Source: Synergistaceae bacterium UBA1037
GTDB taxonomy: Bacteria; Synergistota; Synergistia; Synergistales; Synergistaceae
Reading direction: 5' to 3'
Assembly (NCBI GenBank): GCA_002316795.1
Contig: DCEE01000003.1
Span: 1-18,704, forward strand
Length of the DNA: 18,704 bases
Shown here: positions 8,527 through 14,341 of the stretch, one piece after another
How positions within the stretch are numbered: the first letter of the stretch is position 1
How the letters are laid out: each line of letters opens with the position of its first letter
Notes under the pieces: generated by a model
What the model was told of the DNA's origin: nothing
Seen by the model: only the letters and a program-made list of their open reading frames with translations
The model's database searches: none
Translations under genes and position numbers: made by a program

Positions 8527-9856
8527 GGCGGTCAGCGTAATAGGAGGAGGCCTCTCCGGTTCTGAGGCTGCATGGCAGCTTGCACGGCGGGGCTTCAACG
8601 TGTGCCTTTACGAGATGAGGCCGAAGAGTAATACTCCTGCGCACGAGACCCCATTCCTCGGCGAACTGGTCTGCAGCAACTCCCTGGGAGGAGAAAAGCC
8701 CACGACCCCGGCAGGCATACTAAAATCAGAGCTGAAGCTCCTGAACAGTCTGATAATGGAATGCGCGCAGGAAAGCAGGGTGCCTGCAGGAAACGCACTT
8801 GCCGTCGACAGGGAGGTCTTTGCCCGACTGGTCGATTCCGCAGTATCGTCGCATCCAAACATTGAAGTCATAAGGGAAGAGGTGACTGATCTTCCGGAAG
8901 GTCCGGCAATCATCGCGACAGGTCCTCTTACAAGCGGTTCCTTTGCTGAGAGCCTCAAAAAACTCATTGGGGATGATTTCCTCTATTTTTACGATGCAGT
9001 CGCACCCATAGTGACACTTGAAAGCGTCGATCCCAATCACTCATTCAGGGGAAACAGATATGGGGAGAGCGGAGACTACATAAACTGTCCCATGGACGAA
9101 GAGACTTACCTTGCATTCTGGGAAGCTTTGGTAAATGCAGAAACTGCCCCAAAACACAAATTTGAAGATGAGGACATTAGACACTTTGAGGGCTGCCTTC
9201 CTGTTGAAGTTATTGCAAAGAGAGGAGAGAAGACCCTTCTTTTCGGACCGCTCAGGCCTGTCGGCTTCACCGATGAAAAAAGCGGAAGAGAGTATTGTGC
9301 CATAGTGCAGCTTAGGCAGGACAACGAAGAGGGGACCCTCTACAACATGGTCGGTTTCCAGACCAACCTCAAATGGGGGGAGCAGGAAAGGGTCTTCAGG
9401 ATGATCCCGGCGCTCAGAAACGCCGAGCTCGTCAGGAAGGGCGTCATGCACAGGAATCTGTTTGTATGTGCCCCAGCAGTGCTTGACGGGTATCTGAGGC
9501 CGAAGGGCAGGGAAGATATATTCCTGGCCGGGCAGATGACCGGTGTCGAGGGATACCTGGAAAGCACCGCCATGGGATTTGCATCCGCCCTCTTCATGTC
9601 AGCGCGAATAAAAGGCCTTCCCATGCCCGAATTCCCTCAGAAGACCGCGATGGGATCGCTCCTTAACTACCTAAAAACTGCGATGCCCAAGACATTTCAG
9701 CCGATGAACGTAAATCTCGGAATATTTCCAAAACTTGAAGGCAAAAAGATAAAGAAGCGGACCGAAAGGTGCGAAGCCTATCACGAGAGGGCGATATGTG
9801 CGATGAGTAAGTTTATCGCATTGAACGCAGAATTATTTAACTGCAAAAGCGGCTGA
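8507..9856 (+). CDS. trmFO: Folate/FAD-dependent tRNA (uracil-54-C5)-methyltransferase
   Basis: Makes ribothymidine-54 in the T loop of tRNAs using methylenetetrahydrofolate and FADH2 rather than SAM. The FAD-binding GGGLSGSEAAW motif lies at residues 13-23. The catalytic-type cysteines are Cys56 in GELVCSNSLGG and the one in HFEGCLPVEV. The 449 residues match the family. I chose ATG 8507 because AGGAA lies 7 nt upstream; an earlier in-frame ATG at 8441 adds a basic tail copied from the topA frame. The gene overlaps topA by 20 bp. Its TGA stop falls inside the first 7-base word of the repeat element that follows, so the extreme C terminus (NCKSG) is set by the repeat. Confidence 0.95.
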   Translation: MEVQRSEAVSVIGGGLSGSEAAWQLARRGFNVCLYEMRPKSNTPAHETPFLGELVCSNSLGGEKPTTPAGILKSELKLLNSLIMECAQESRVPAGNALAVDREVFARLVDSAVSSHPNIEVIREEVTDLPEGPAIIATGPLTSGSFAESLKKLIGDDFLYFYDAVAPIVTLESVDPNHSFRGNRYGESGDYINCPMDEETYLAFWEALVNAETAPKHKFEDEDIRHFEGCLPVEVIAKRGEKTLLFGPLRPVGFTDEKSGREYCAIVQLRQDNEEGTLYNMVGFQTNLKWGEQERVFRMIPALRNAELVRKGVMHRNLFVCAPAVLDGYLRPKGREDIFLAGQMTGVEGYLESTAMGFASALFMSARIKGLPMPEFPQKTAMGSLLNYLKTAMPKTFQPMNVNLGIFPKLEGKKIKKRTERCEAYHERAICAMSKFIALNAELFNCKSG

Positions 9857-9896
9857 GCAATGGCTGAGCATGGCTGAGCGGTTGCTGAGCAGTCGT
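9852..9896 (+). repeat. Left inverted end of element 1: four GCTGAGC words
   Basis: GCTGAGC begins at 9852, 9863, 9873 and 9884, with spacers AATG, ATG and GGTT, followed by AGTCGT. The word itself is palindromic around its central base. The first copy contains the trmFO stop codon. Confidence 0.9.
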
Positions 9897-9903
9897 GAAA
9901 ACC

Positions 9904-10026
9904 GGGCGGGGAGTGCGTCCGCCGGGGAATTTGCGAGGAGTACGCTCGGGGGGAATTCGCGACGTATGTCGCTAAGGAATTTGCTCGCTTCGCATCGCGG
10001 AGAATTTGTCGGAAGACCCATCCGAC
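9904..10026 (+). repeat. Array of short hairpins joined by GGAATTTG-like linkers
   Basis: Five short stem-loops follow one another at about 24-27 bp: GGCGG/CCGCC (9905-9923), CGAG/CTCG (9934-9948), GCGAC/GTCGC (9959-9972), a weaker one near 9984-10002, and GTCGGA/TCCGAC (10008-10026). They are joined by the linkers GGGGAATTT, GGGGAATTC, AGGAATTT and GAGAATTT. Stems differ while linkers persist, which is not what simple tandem duplication leaves unless stems are under pairing constraint. Confidence 0.7.
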
Positions 10027-10110
10027 GATGAATGAAGGTCTTTTAAATCGTCGTCCCTGAGTGAGCTTCGACATCGGGATATAGCTTTAGAATCTTGGGG
10101 TGCGCCTCTT

Positions 10111-10230
10111 CCACGTCTTCCCGGTATGCACCTGAGCCGGGGCTCATCCTTTTGATTTTTACGATTTCTAAGTGGACATAAATACCAAAACATATGGATC
10201 CCGGCTCAGGTGCATACCGGTAAGACGTGG
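10111..10230. repeat. 31-bp near-perfect inverted repeat with 58-nt loop
   Basis: The arm at 10111-10141 (begins CCACGTCTTCCCGGTATGCA) matches the reverse complement of 10200-10230 with a single mismatch. The loop 10142-10199 is AT-richer. No T-run follows either arm, so it is not a terminator. It could be two opposed copies of a dispersed repeat or a large cruciform/hairpin. Confidence 0.9.
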
Positions 10231-10332
10231 GGGGATACCAAGACAACGTTGGAAGAAGTCCATACAGATCGACAGCGGTTTTGAACCTCCGCGGCCCTTG
10301 GACGCAATTCCCCGACCCTGCCCCTGTGCCCT

Positions 10333-10377
10333 ACGACTGCTTAGCAACTACTTAGCAACGCTCAGCCATCGCTTAGC
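10333..10377 (-). repeat. Right inverted end of element 1: four GCTAAGC-type words
   Basis: On the plus strand GCTTAGC, ACTTAGC, GCTCAGC and GCTTAGC start at 10339, 10350, 10360 and 10371, again 11-10-11. Read on the minus strand the spacers GATG, GTT, AGTT and terminal AGTCGT parallel those of the left end. Confidence 0.88.
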
Positions 10378-10438
10378 TGATTTTCAAGTCTCCTCCTGCA
10401 TTTACGATTGAATAGTCAACAAATGACCGTATCTTGTG

Positions 10439-10453
10439 AATTTTCTTAAAATT
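10439..10453. promoter_or_regulatory. CodY box upstream of xerC-codY
   Basis: AATTTTCTTAAAATT matches the published CodY-binding consensus AATTTTCWGAAAATT at 14 of 15 positions. A weaker overlapping copy (AATTCGCTTGAAATT, 10450-10464, 11 of 15) covers the -35 box. Placement directly upstream of and into the promoter predicts repression of xerC-codY by CodY, that is, autoregulation. Confidence 0.75.
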
Positions 10454-10456
10454 CGC

Positions 10457-10484
10457 TTGAAATTTCATTCCTACATGCTAGAAT
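10457..10484 (+). promoter_or_regulatory. Promoter of xerC-codY, near-leaderless
   Basis: TTGAAA (10457-10462) and TAGAAT (10479-10484) are 16 nt apart, and a TG dinucleotide one base before the -10 makes it an extended -10 promoter. The expected start is about 10491-10492, on the A of the xerC ATG, and no Shine-Dalgarno sequence precedes that ATG. Confidence 0.7.
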
Positions 10485-10491
10485 ACCATTC

Positions 10492-11382
10492 ATGACGGAA
10501 AACATCTCGGCAAACATAGACTTGTTTTTATCAACTATAGAGTCACGCGGACGCTCGAAAAACACCGTTACGAACTACAGGGTGGATCTGGAGCAGTTCA
10601 GGGAGTATTTGCTGAGGCAGGACATTCCTGATGTATCTGAGATAGACGCTCAGTCTGTCCGGGTCTATCTTTCAAATATCATTGGTTATGGCATAGCCAA
10701 AACATCTGCTGCCAGAAAACTCTCGGCAGTAAGGGGCTTCATTAAGTGGCTTTCCTCAAGGGAAATCCTTGATTATGGAGTCGCAGCTGGACTAAAGGGA
10801 CCTAAACTGCCCTCTTCTTTGCCCAGGGCTCTGTCGTGCGAGGATACGGAAAAACTTCTTGTCGAGGGTCCCGAGCACGGGAAGCACTATCAGAGAGACA
10901 GACTTGTGCTTGAACTTTTATACGGTTCGGGTCTGCGCGTATCTGAGCTTATAGATTTGAATTGGGAAGATATTGAAACGGATCAGAGGATAATTAGGGT
11001 CATCGGCAAGGGTTCCAAGGAACGTCTGGTCCCCTTTGGCAAGGGTGTGAAAAAGCTTCTTGAGGACTGGAGGCCCATTCCCCCAGAAGGAAAGAGGGGG
11101 CCCCTCTTCAAATCGGAAAAGGGAGCCGAGAGGCTGACAGTCCGGACCGTACACAGACTGGTCCAAAAAGCCGCAATGCGCATAGGCATTTACGGCGTTT
11201 CACCACATACCCTCAGGCACTGTTTTGCAACACATCTGTTGGAGAGAGGAGCTCCGCTGAGAGTGGTCCAGGAACTTTTGGGTCACGAAAGCATAGCCGC
11301 GACCCAGAGGTATCTGTCCATCACAGCCGAACAGATGAAGAGAAGTTATCTGGAATATCATCCGAGAGCACACGAGCAGTGA
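10492..11382 (+). CDS. xerC: Tyrosine recombinase XerC (CodV-like)
   Basis: Site-specific recombinase that with a partner resolves chromosome dimers at dif. An N-terminal SAM-like core-binding domain (about 5-95, SRGRSKNTVTNYRVDLEQF) precedes the catalytic domain. All six catalytic positions are visible: Arg149 (GSGLRVSEL), Lys173 (GKGSKER), His239 and Arg242 (HTLRH), His265 (LLGHES) and Tyr274 (QRYLSI). The 296 residues are full length. ATG 10492 fits the usual XerC N terminus but has no ribosome site and coincides with the predicted transcription start, suggesting leaderless translation. Its position just before codY matches Bacillus codV. A true phage integrase is less likely given this synteny. 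Confidence 0.93.
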   Translation: MTENISANIDLFLSTIESRGRSKNTVTNYRVDLEQFREYLLRQDIPDVSEIDAQSVRVYLSNIIGYGIAKTSAARKLSAVRGFIKWLSSREILDYGVAAGLKGPKLPSSLPRALSCEDTEKLLVEGPEHGKHYQRDRLVLELLYGSGLRVSELIDLNWEDIETDQRIIRVIGKGSKERLVPFGKGVKKLLEDWRPIPPEGKRGPLFKSEKGAERLTVRTVHRLVQKAAMRIGIYGVSPHTLRHCFATHLLERGAPLRVVQELLGHESIAATQRYLSITAEQMKRSYLEYHPRAHEQ

Positions 11383-11416
11383 ACAAAATAGAAAAACAGG
11401 GAAGGAAGTTGTTGCA

Positions 11417-12253
11417 ATGGACACACCAAAAGAACTTATCGAAGCAAGGCCGAAAATTATGAATCCTGCCGCAATGCAGGATCTTCTTGAGAAAACGAGG
11501 ATGGTAAGCCGTGCCCTTCAGGCTCGCAAAGAACGGGGTGCACCCGACTATCCCAGACTGGCAAGGCTCATGTCAGACCTCTCTGCAGCTAACGTTTACG
11601 TCATCAACGGTGAGGGAAGGATCCTCGGTTATGCCTGGATAAGCGAATATGACTGTCCGATCATGGCGGATCAGCTCCTTGACGGAGCGATGCCGGCAGC
11701 ATATGTGGAAAAGGTAAACTCTTTCCATGAATCGATACTGAACCACACTGATCACGGTCTTTGCGCATACGCAGACCAACCTTGCACGTATTCAAACAAG
11801 CATGTGCTGCTGGTCCCGATCAACGGTTCAGGAGAAAGGCTCGGCACGCTTATCCTTGCCCGTTTCGGCTGTCAGTTCGATACCAGGGATCTTGTCCTTG
11901 CCGAATACCTTGGTACGGTGGTCGGCCTGGAAATTCTCAATGACAGGGGAAAGTCGATCGAGGAGCGCGGACGCGAGCGTCTTGTCGTTCAGATGGCTAT
12001 GAGAGCCCTCTCTTACTCCGAAGTCGAATCCGTAAGGCATATAATCGAAGATCTTGGCGGAGCTGAAGGAGTGGTAGTGGCAAGCAAAGTGGCAGACAGA
12101 GTTGGCGTGACCAGAAGCGTGATCGTCAACGCATTGAGAAAACTTGGAAGTGCGGGTATCATAGAGAGCAGGAGCCTTGGAATGAAGGGGACTTACATCA
12201 AAGTTCTCAGTCCGCTCTTTTTAGAGGAGCTTGGAATAACAGTCTCTCGTTAA
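11417..12253 (+). CDS. codY: Global nutritional regulator CodY
   Basis: GTP- and branched-chain-amino-acid-sensing DNA-binding protein that represses amino-acid biosynthesis and uptake genes when nutrients are plentiful. The N-terminal GAF sensing domain spans about residues 1-175. The winged helix is nearly the Bacillus block: VASKVADRVGVTRSVIVNAL (221-240), then ESRSLGMKGTYIKVL (250-264). The 278 residues are slightly longer than the usual roughly 260. The ligand-pocket region (about 78-100, DCPIMADQLLDGAMPAAYVE) departs from the Bacillus sequence, so ligand preference may differ. AGGAAG (11403-11408) lies 8 nt before the ATG. It follows xerC by 34 bp, with no hslV or hslU between, and a CodY box lies ahead of the pair. 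Confidence 0.96.
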   Translation: MDTPKELIEARPKIMNPAAMQDLLEKTRMVSRALQARKERGAPDYPRLARLMSDLSAANVYVINGEGRILGYAWISEYDCPIMADQLLDGAMPAAYVEKVNSFHESILNHTDHGLCAYADQPCTYSNKHVLLVPINGSGERLGTLILARFGCQFDTRDLVLAEYLGTVVGLEILNDRGKSIEERGRERLVVQMAMRALSYSEVESVRHIIEDLGGAEGVVVASKVADRVGVTRSVIVNALRKLGSAGIIESRSLGMKGTYIKVLSPLFLEELGITVSR

Positions 12254-12277
12254 AAATTACTGAGGGAGGGAGATACC

Positions 12278-12670
12278 TTGAAGGCAAAGATCCTGATAGC
12301 TGACGATTCGGCCAATATGCGTTCGATCCTTAAGGATCTGCTTCTTAGAAACGGATTCGATGTTGCCGGAGAGGCAGAAAACGGCAAAGAGGTTCTGGAA
12401 CTCTATGAAAAGATAAAGCCCGACGTCGTGACGCTCGATATAATGATGCCTGAGATGAGCGGCATTCAGGCCCTTAAGGAGATCAAGGAGAGATATCCCG
12501 AGTCCAGGATCATAATGTCTGCATCCATGGGGCAGCAGAACCTGGTGGTCGAAGCCATCAGGGCCGGGGCTGCAGATTTCTTCATAAAGCCAGTCCAGGC
12601 AGAGAAGGTTGTAGAAGCAATAGAGAAGGCGCTTCGCCATAAGAATCACATATTCGCAACAAAGGAGTAG
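12278..12670 (+). CDS. Stand-alone CheY-type response regulator
   Basis: A single receiver domain of 130 residues with no output domain. The acidic pocket is Asp9-Asp10 (IADDS), the phosphoacceptor is Asp54 (TLDIMMPEMSG), Ser81 occupies the switch Thr/Ser position (IMSASMGQQ) and Lys104 is in FIKPVQ. The SMGQQ stretch resembles chemotaxis CheY proteins of Bacillus and Thermotoga, so flagellar-motor control is likely, but no kinase or motor gene is in the window. Start is TTG 12278 behind a strong GGGAGGGAG about 7 nt upstream. It lies 24 bp after codY and is probably co-transcribed, which would put it under CodY control. Confidence 0.92.
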   Translation: MKAKILIADDSANMRSILKDLLLRNGFDVAGEAENGKEVLELYEKIKPDVVTLDIMMPEMSGIQALKEIKERYPESRIIMSASMGQQNLVVEAIRAGAADFFIKPVQAEKVVEAIEKALRHKNHIFATKE

Positions 12671-12686
12671 CCATTTTTATTTATTA

Positions 12687-12695
12687 TGGTAAAAT
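12687..12695 (+). promoter_or_regulatory. Extended -10 promoter before the S1-domain gene
   Basis: TGGTAAAAT (TG at 12687-12688, -10 TAAAAT at 12690-12695) lies about 70 nt before the S1-domain ATG. No good -35 is seen. The same nine bases recur at 15308-15316 ahead of the sigma-factor gene. Confidence 0.45.
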
Positions 12696-12763
12696 GCGCT
12701 CCATGATATTTAAAAGCTCTGTGACGAACGGAGACATATTTCCCTTGGAGGTAAGAACCGCAT

Positions 12764-13183
12764 ATGGTAGATAAGGTACCCGCAGCAACAGGAGTAAGCG
12801 TGGGGGATGTGCTGAGCGGATCGGTCGAGCATGTGGCAGCATATGGAGCTTTTATCAGGCTTGATTCGGGGCAGAAGGCAATGGTCCACATATCAGAGCT
12901 GTCCCACAACTATGTCAAAAAAGTCGAGGATGTCTTGGAAGTTGGTCAGAAGATAACTGCCAAGGTCATCAAAATTGACGACAAGGGCAGGATAGACCTT
13001 TCCATCAAGGCACTTCAGGTCAAAGAGCCTCCGGTAAGGCCGGCTTACCGTGAAGACGACTTTGAAAAGAAGCTGTCGACATTCCTTAAATCCAGCGATG
13101 AAAAAATTGCAGATCTCAGCAGATCAAAAGAAGTCCGCAGCTCTAAAAAACGTCCAGCAGCAGGCCAGTCAGGCAAAAAATAG
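12764..13183 (+). CDS. S1-domain RNA-binding protein (YabR-like)
   Basis: A small protein with one S1 OB-fold at about residues 10-80: VGDVLSGSVEHVAAYGAFIR, then GQKAMVHISELSHNYVKKVE and VGQKITAKVIKIDDKGRIDL. This is the S1 layout of YabR/general stress protein 13-type proteins, which bind RNA and associate with ribosomes. The last 55 residues are charged and end in a Lys/Arg/Ser-rich tail, probably unstructured. 139 residues is usual for this group. GGAGG (12747-12751) lies 12 nt before the ATG. The strong hairpin terminator at 13219 probably ends its transcript, while the DUF501 frame starts only 13 nt after its stop. The precise cellular role is not known from sequence. Confidence 0.88.
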   Translation: MVDKVPAATGVSVGDVLSGSVEHVAAYGAFIRLDSGQKAMVHISELSHNYVKKVEDVLEVGQKITAKVIKIDDKGRIDLSIKALQVKEPPVRPAYREDDFEKKLSTFLKSSDEKIADLSRSKEVRSSKKRPAAGQSGKK

Positions 13184-13196
13184 CTGCGGTCGGGCA

Positions 13197-13772
13197 ATGG
13201 ACATAAAAACATTCAAGCAGCCGGCGGACAAAAGTCTGCCGGCTTTTTGGACTCCCCTGAGTGAAAACGATGTCATTCTGCTTCGTAAGAGGAACAGACG
13301 GAGACGCTTTGATTTATCATTAGTTTATGCAGTTGGGGCGAGATGCTCGTTTGGTTTCCCGCAAGTGTTGGTATGCCGCCCCGAAAGGAAAGGAGGCAGT
13401 CCTTTTCCAACTCTATTCTGGCTCACATGTCCCTATCTTGACCGGAAATGCGGCGAGCTCGAATCCCTCCATAAGATCCGGGAACTGGAAGAACTTTTCA
13501 GCGAAAAGGCAACTGAGGTAGCGCGATGGCACGAAAAATATGCTCTTTTAAGAAAGAGTATATCCGAGATCGGCATTGATATCCCGACCGGAGTCGGAGG
13601 GATCGACAATGATGGAGCTCCGCATGCAGTTAAATGCCTTCATCTTCAGGCAGCTACATGGATCGGATGGAGATATCATCCTGCTGCAGACTGGCTGCAA
13701 AAAGAACTCGAAACTACAGAATGTACCTGCGGGCTCTGCGGAAATAACGAGGAAAACAGCCATTATAGTTAA
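13197..13772 (+). CDS. DUF501 family protein
   Basis: The pattern VGARCSFGFPQVLVCRP...SPFPTLFWLTCPYLDRKCGELES is that of DUF501, a family of unknown function in Actinobacteria, Thermotogae and Synergistota. The conserved Cys/Pro residues (FPTLFWLTCPYL) and a second Cys cluster at the end (CTCGLCGN) suggest metal or redox chemistry, though no activity is known. I chose ATG 13197 (191 residues) because it is the only ATG after the S1 gene; the frame stays open upstream but would run through that gene. The start has only a weak ribosome site, and an intrinsic terminator lies at codons 8-18. A non-ATG start after the hairpin is possible. Confidence 0.8.
   Translation: MDIKTFKQPADKSLPAFWTPLSENDVILLRKRNRRRRFDLSLVYAVGARCSFGFPQVLVCRPERKGGSPFPTLFWLTCPYLDRKCGELESLHKIRELEELFSEKATEVARWHEKYALLRKSISEIGIDIPTGVGGIDNDGAPHAVKCLHLQAATWIGWRYHPAADWLQKELETTECTCGLCGNNEENSHYS
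13219..13248 (+). terminator. Intrinsic terminator after the S1-domain gene
   Basis: AGCCGGCGGAC (13219-13229) pairs with GTCTGCCGGCT (13234-13244) in an 11-bp stem with one G-T pair, loop AAAA, and the T-run continues to 13248. It lies 35 nt after the S1-domain stop but inside the predicted DUF501 reading frame, so it may act as an attenuator for that gene. Confidence 0.85.
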
Positions 13773-13809
13773 AAATCGTCCGAGTATAGTATAATTTTAC
13801 AAGTTCTTA

Positions 13810-13837
13810 TTGACTTTCTCGTAAAAGCCTGTAGAAT
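13810..13837 (+). promoter_or_regulatory. Promoter of the tRNA-Lys/Glu/Thr cluster
   Basis: TTGACT (13810-13815), a 16-nt spacer and TAGAAT (13832-13837) form a good promoter about 24 nt before tRNA-Lys. A second -10-like TATAAT at 13790-13795 has no convincing -35. Confidence 0.75.
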
Positions 13838-13860
13838 ATCCCATCGTGATGTACATTTTT

Positions 13861-13936
13861 GAGCCGTTAGCTCAGTTGGCAGAGCACCGGACTTTTAATC
13901 CGGGTGTCCCGGGTTCGAGTCCCGGACGGCTCACCA
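13861..13936 (+). tRNA. tRNA-Lys, anticodon TTT
   Basis: Acceptor stem GAGCCGT/ACGGCTC, D arm with GCTCAGTTGG, anticodon stem CCGGA/TCCGG with loop CTTTTAA (anticodon TTT), T arm CCGGGTTCGAGTCCCGG, and encoded CCA (13934-13936). 76 nt. First of three tRNAs sharing one promoter. Confidence 0.97.
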
Positions 13937-13942
13937 CTTTGC

Positions 13943-14018
13943 GGTCCCATCGTCCAGAGGCCTAGGACACCGCCCTTTCAAGGCGGCGACACGAGTTCGA
14001 ATCTCGTTGGGACCGCCA
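13943..14018 (+). tRNA. tRNA-Glu, anticodon TTC
   Basis: Acceptor stem GGTCCCA/TGGGACC, discriminator G, encoded CCA (14016-14018). Anticodon stem CCGCC/GGCGG carries loop CTTTCAA (anticodon TTC), and the T arm is ACGAGTTCGAATCTCGT. The layout follows E. coli tRNA-Glu. Six bases separate it from tRNA-Lys. Confidence 0.97.
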
Positions 14019-14029
14019 TTATTTTAGAG

Positions 14030-14105
14030 GCCAGCGTAGCTCAGTTGGTAGAGCAGCGCACTCGTAATGCGCAGGTCTCCGGTCCGAATCCGGACGCTGG
14101 CTCCA
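14030..14105 (+). tRNA. tRNA-Thr, anticodon CGT
   Basis: Acceptor stem GCCAGCG/CGCTGGC, discriminator T, encoded CCA (14103-14105). Anticodon stem GCGCA/TGCGC holds loop CTCGTAA (anticodon CGT, reads ACG). T arm TCCGGTCCGAATCCGGA. Last tRNA of the cluster. Confidence 0.97.
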
Positions 14106-14121
14106 CTTCCGATCATATCAA

Positions 14122-14153
14122 GACTTCGGCCAAAAGCGCCGGGGTCTTTTTTT
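14122..14153 (+). terminator. Intrinsic terminator of the tRNA cluster
   Basis: GACTTCGGC (14122-14130) pairs along its whole length with GCCGGGGTC (14138-14146), including two G-T pairs. The 7-nt loop is CAAAAGC and a run of seven T follows. It lies 16 nt after tRNA-Thr. Confidence 0.9.
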
Positions 14154-14239
14154 CTGTAGTTCTGCCCATTTTAAATCACCCCTTATTTCTGTTCAGCAGG
14201 CCCGCTATCTGTTAGAATTCCTGATGGCAGGGAACCATG

Positions 14240-14276
14240 GTGAAACTTCGGCAGGGTCACGCCGCGTGAGGCGATG
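14240..14276 (+). repeat. Hairpin module copy 1
   Basis: GTGAAAC (14240-14246), then a short hairpin with stem CGGC/GCCG (14249-14252 and 14261-14264), then GTGAGGC (14266-14272) and GATG. Overall spacing matches copies 2 and 3, though the stem has 4 pairs rather than 5 and the loop 8 nt. Confidence 0.65.
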
Positions 14277-14285
14277 GATACCTTT

Positions 14286-14328
14286 GTGAAAATGCCGGGA
14301 TAGCACCGGCGTGAAGCAATGGTGAAGC
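14286..14328 (+). repeat. Hairpin module copy 2
   Basis: GTGAAAA (14286-14292), T, hairpin GCCGG-7 nt-CCGGC (14294-14310), directly followed by GTGAAGC (14311-14317), AATG and a second GTGAAGC (14322-14328). Confidence 0.8.
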
Positions 14329-14341
14329 CGTTGTGAGGGCG

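Larger units (their letters stand above)
9852..10377. repeat. Non-coding element 1 with inverted heptamer-array ends
   Basis: A 526-bp stretch between trmFO and the xerC promoter holds no credible gene. Its ends are 45-bp inverted repeats, about 82% identical by eye (9852-9896 and 10333-10377). Each end holds four 7-base words starting 11, 10 and 11 bp apart: GCTGAGC x4 on the left, and on the right, read inward, GCTAAGC, GCTGAGC, GCTAAGT, GCTAAGC. Inside lie a hairpin array (9904-10026) and a 31-bp inverted repeat (10111-10230). It could be a non-autonomous mobile element, a structured RNA or a protein-binding region. No transposase or target-site duplication is evident. Confidence 0.85.

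Noticed and set aside
9852..9896. CRISPR-like array
   Set aside because: Repeats of 7 bases with 3-4 base spacers are far too short for CRISPR, and no cas gene is present.
9781..10074. Minus-strand frames with repeated Ala/Pro/Ser peptides between trmFO and xerC
   Set aside because: They are the repeat element read as protein, with no ribosome site or family, and they run into the trmFO gene.
10172..10411. Plus-strand 79-codon frame in element 1
   Set aside because: It crosses the right arm of the 31-bp inverted repeat and the heptamer array; no ribosome site and no recognisable product.
10454..10491. dif site for XerC
   Set aside because: No 11-6-11 inverted core resembling known dif sites could be found near xerC.
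13050..13196. Upstream extension of the DUF501 frame
   Set aside because: It lies wholly inside the S1-domain gene in another frame and adds low-complexity sequence; the S1 reading is clearly the real one there.
13904..14215. 103-codon open frame across the tRNA cluster
   Set aside because: It is the translation of tRNA-Lys, tRNA-Glu and tRNA-Thr; the VAQLVEQRTRN-type peptide is a known artefact of tRNA sequence.
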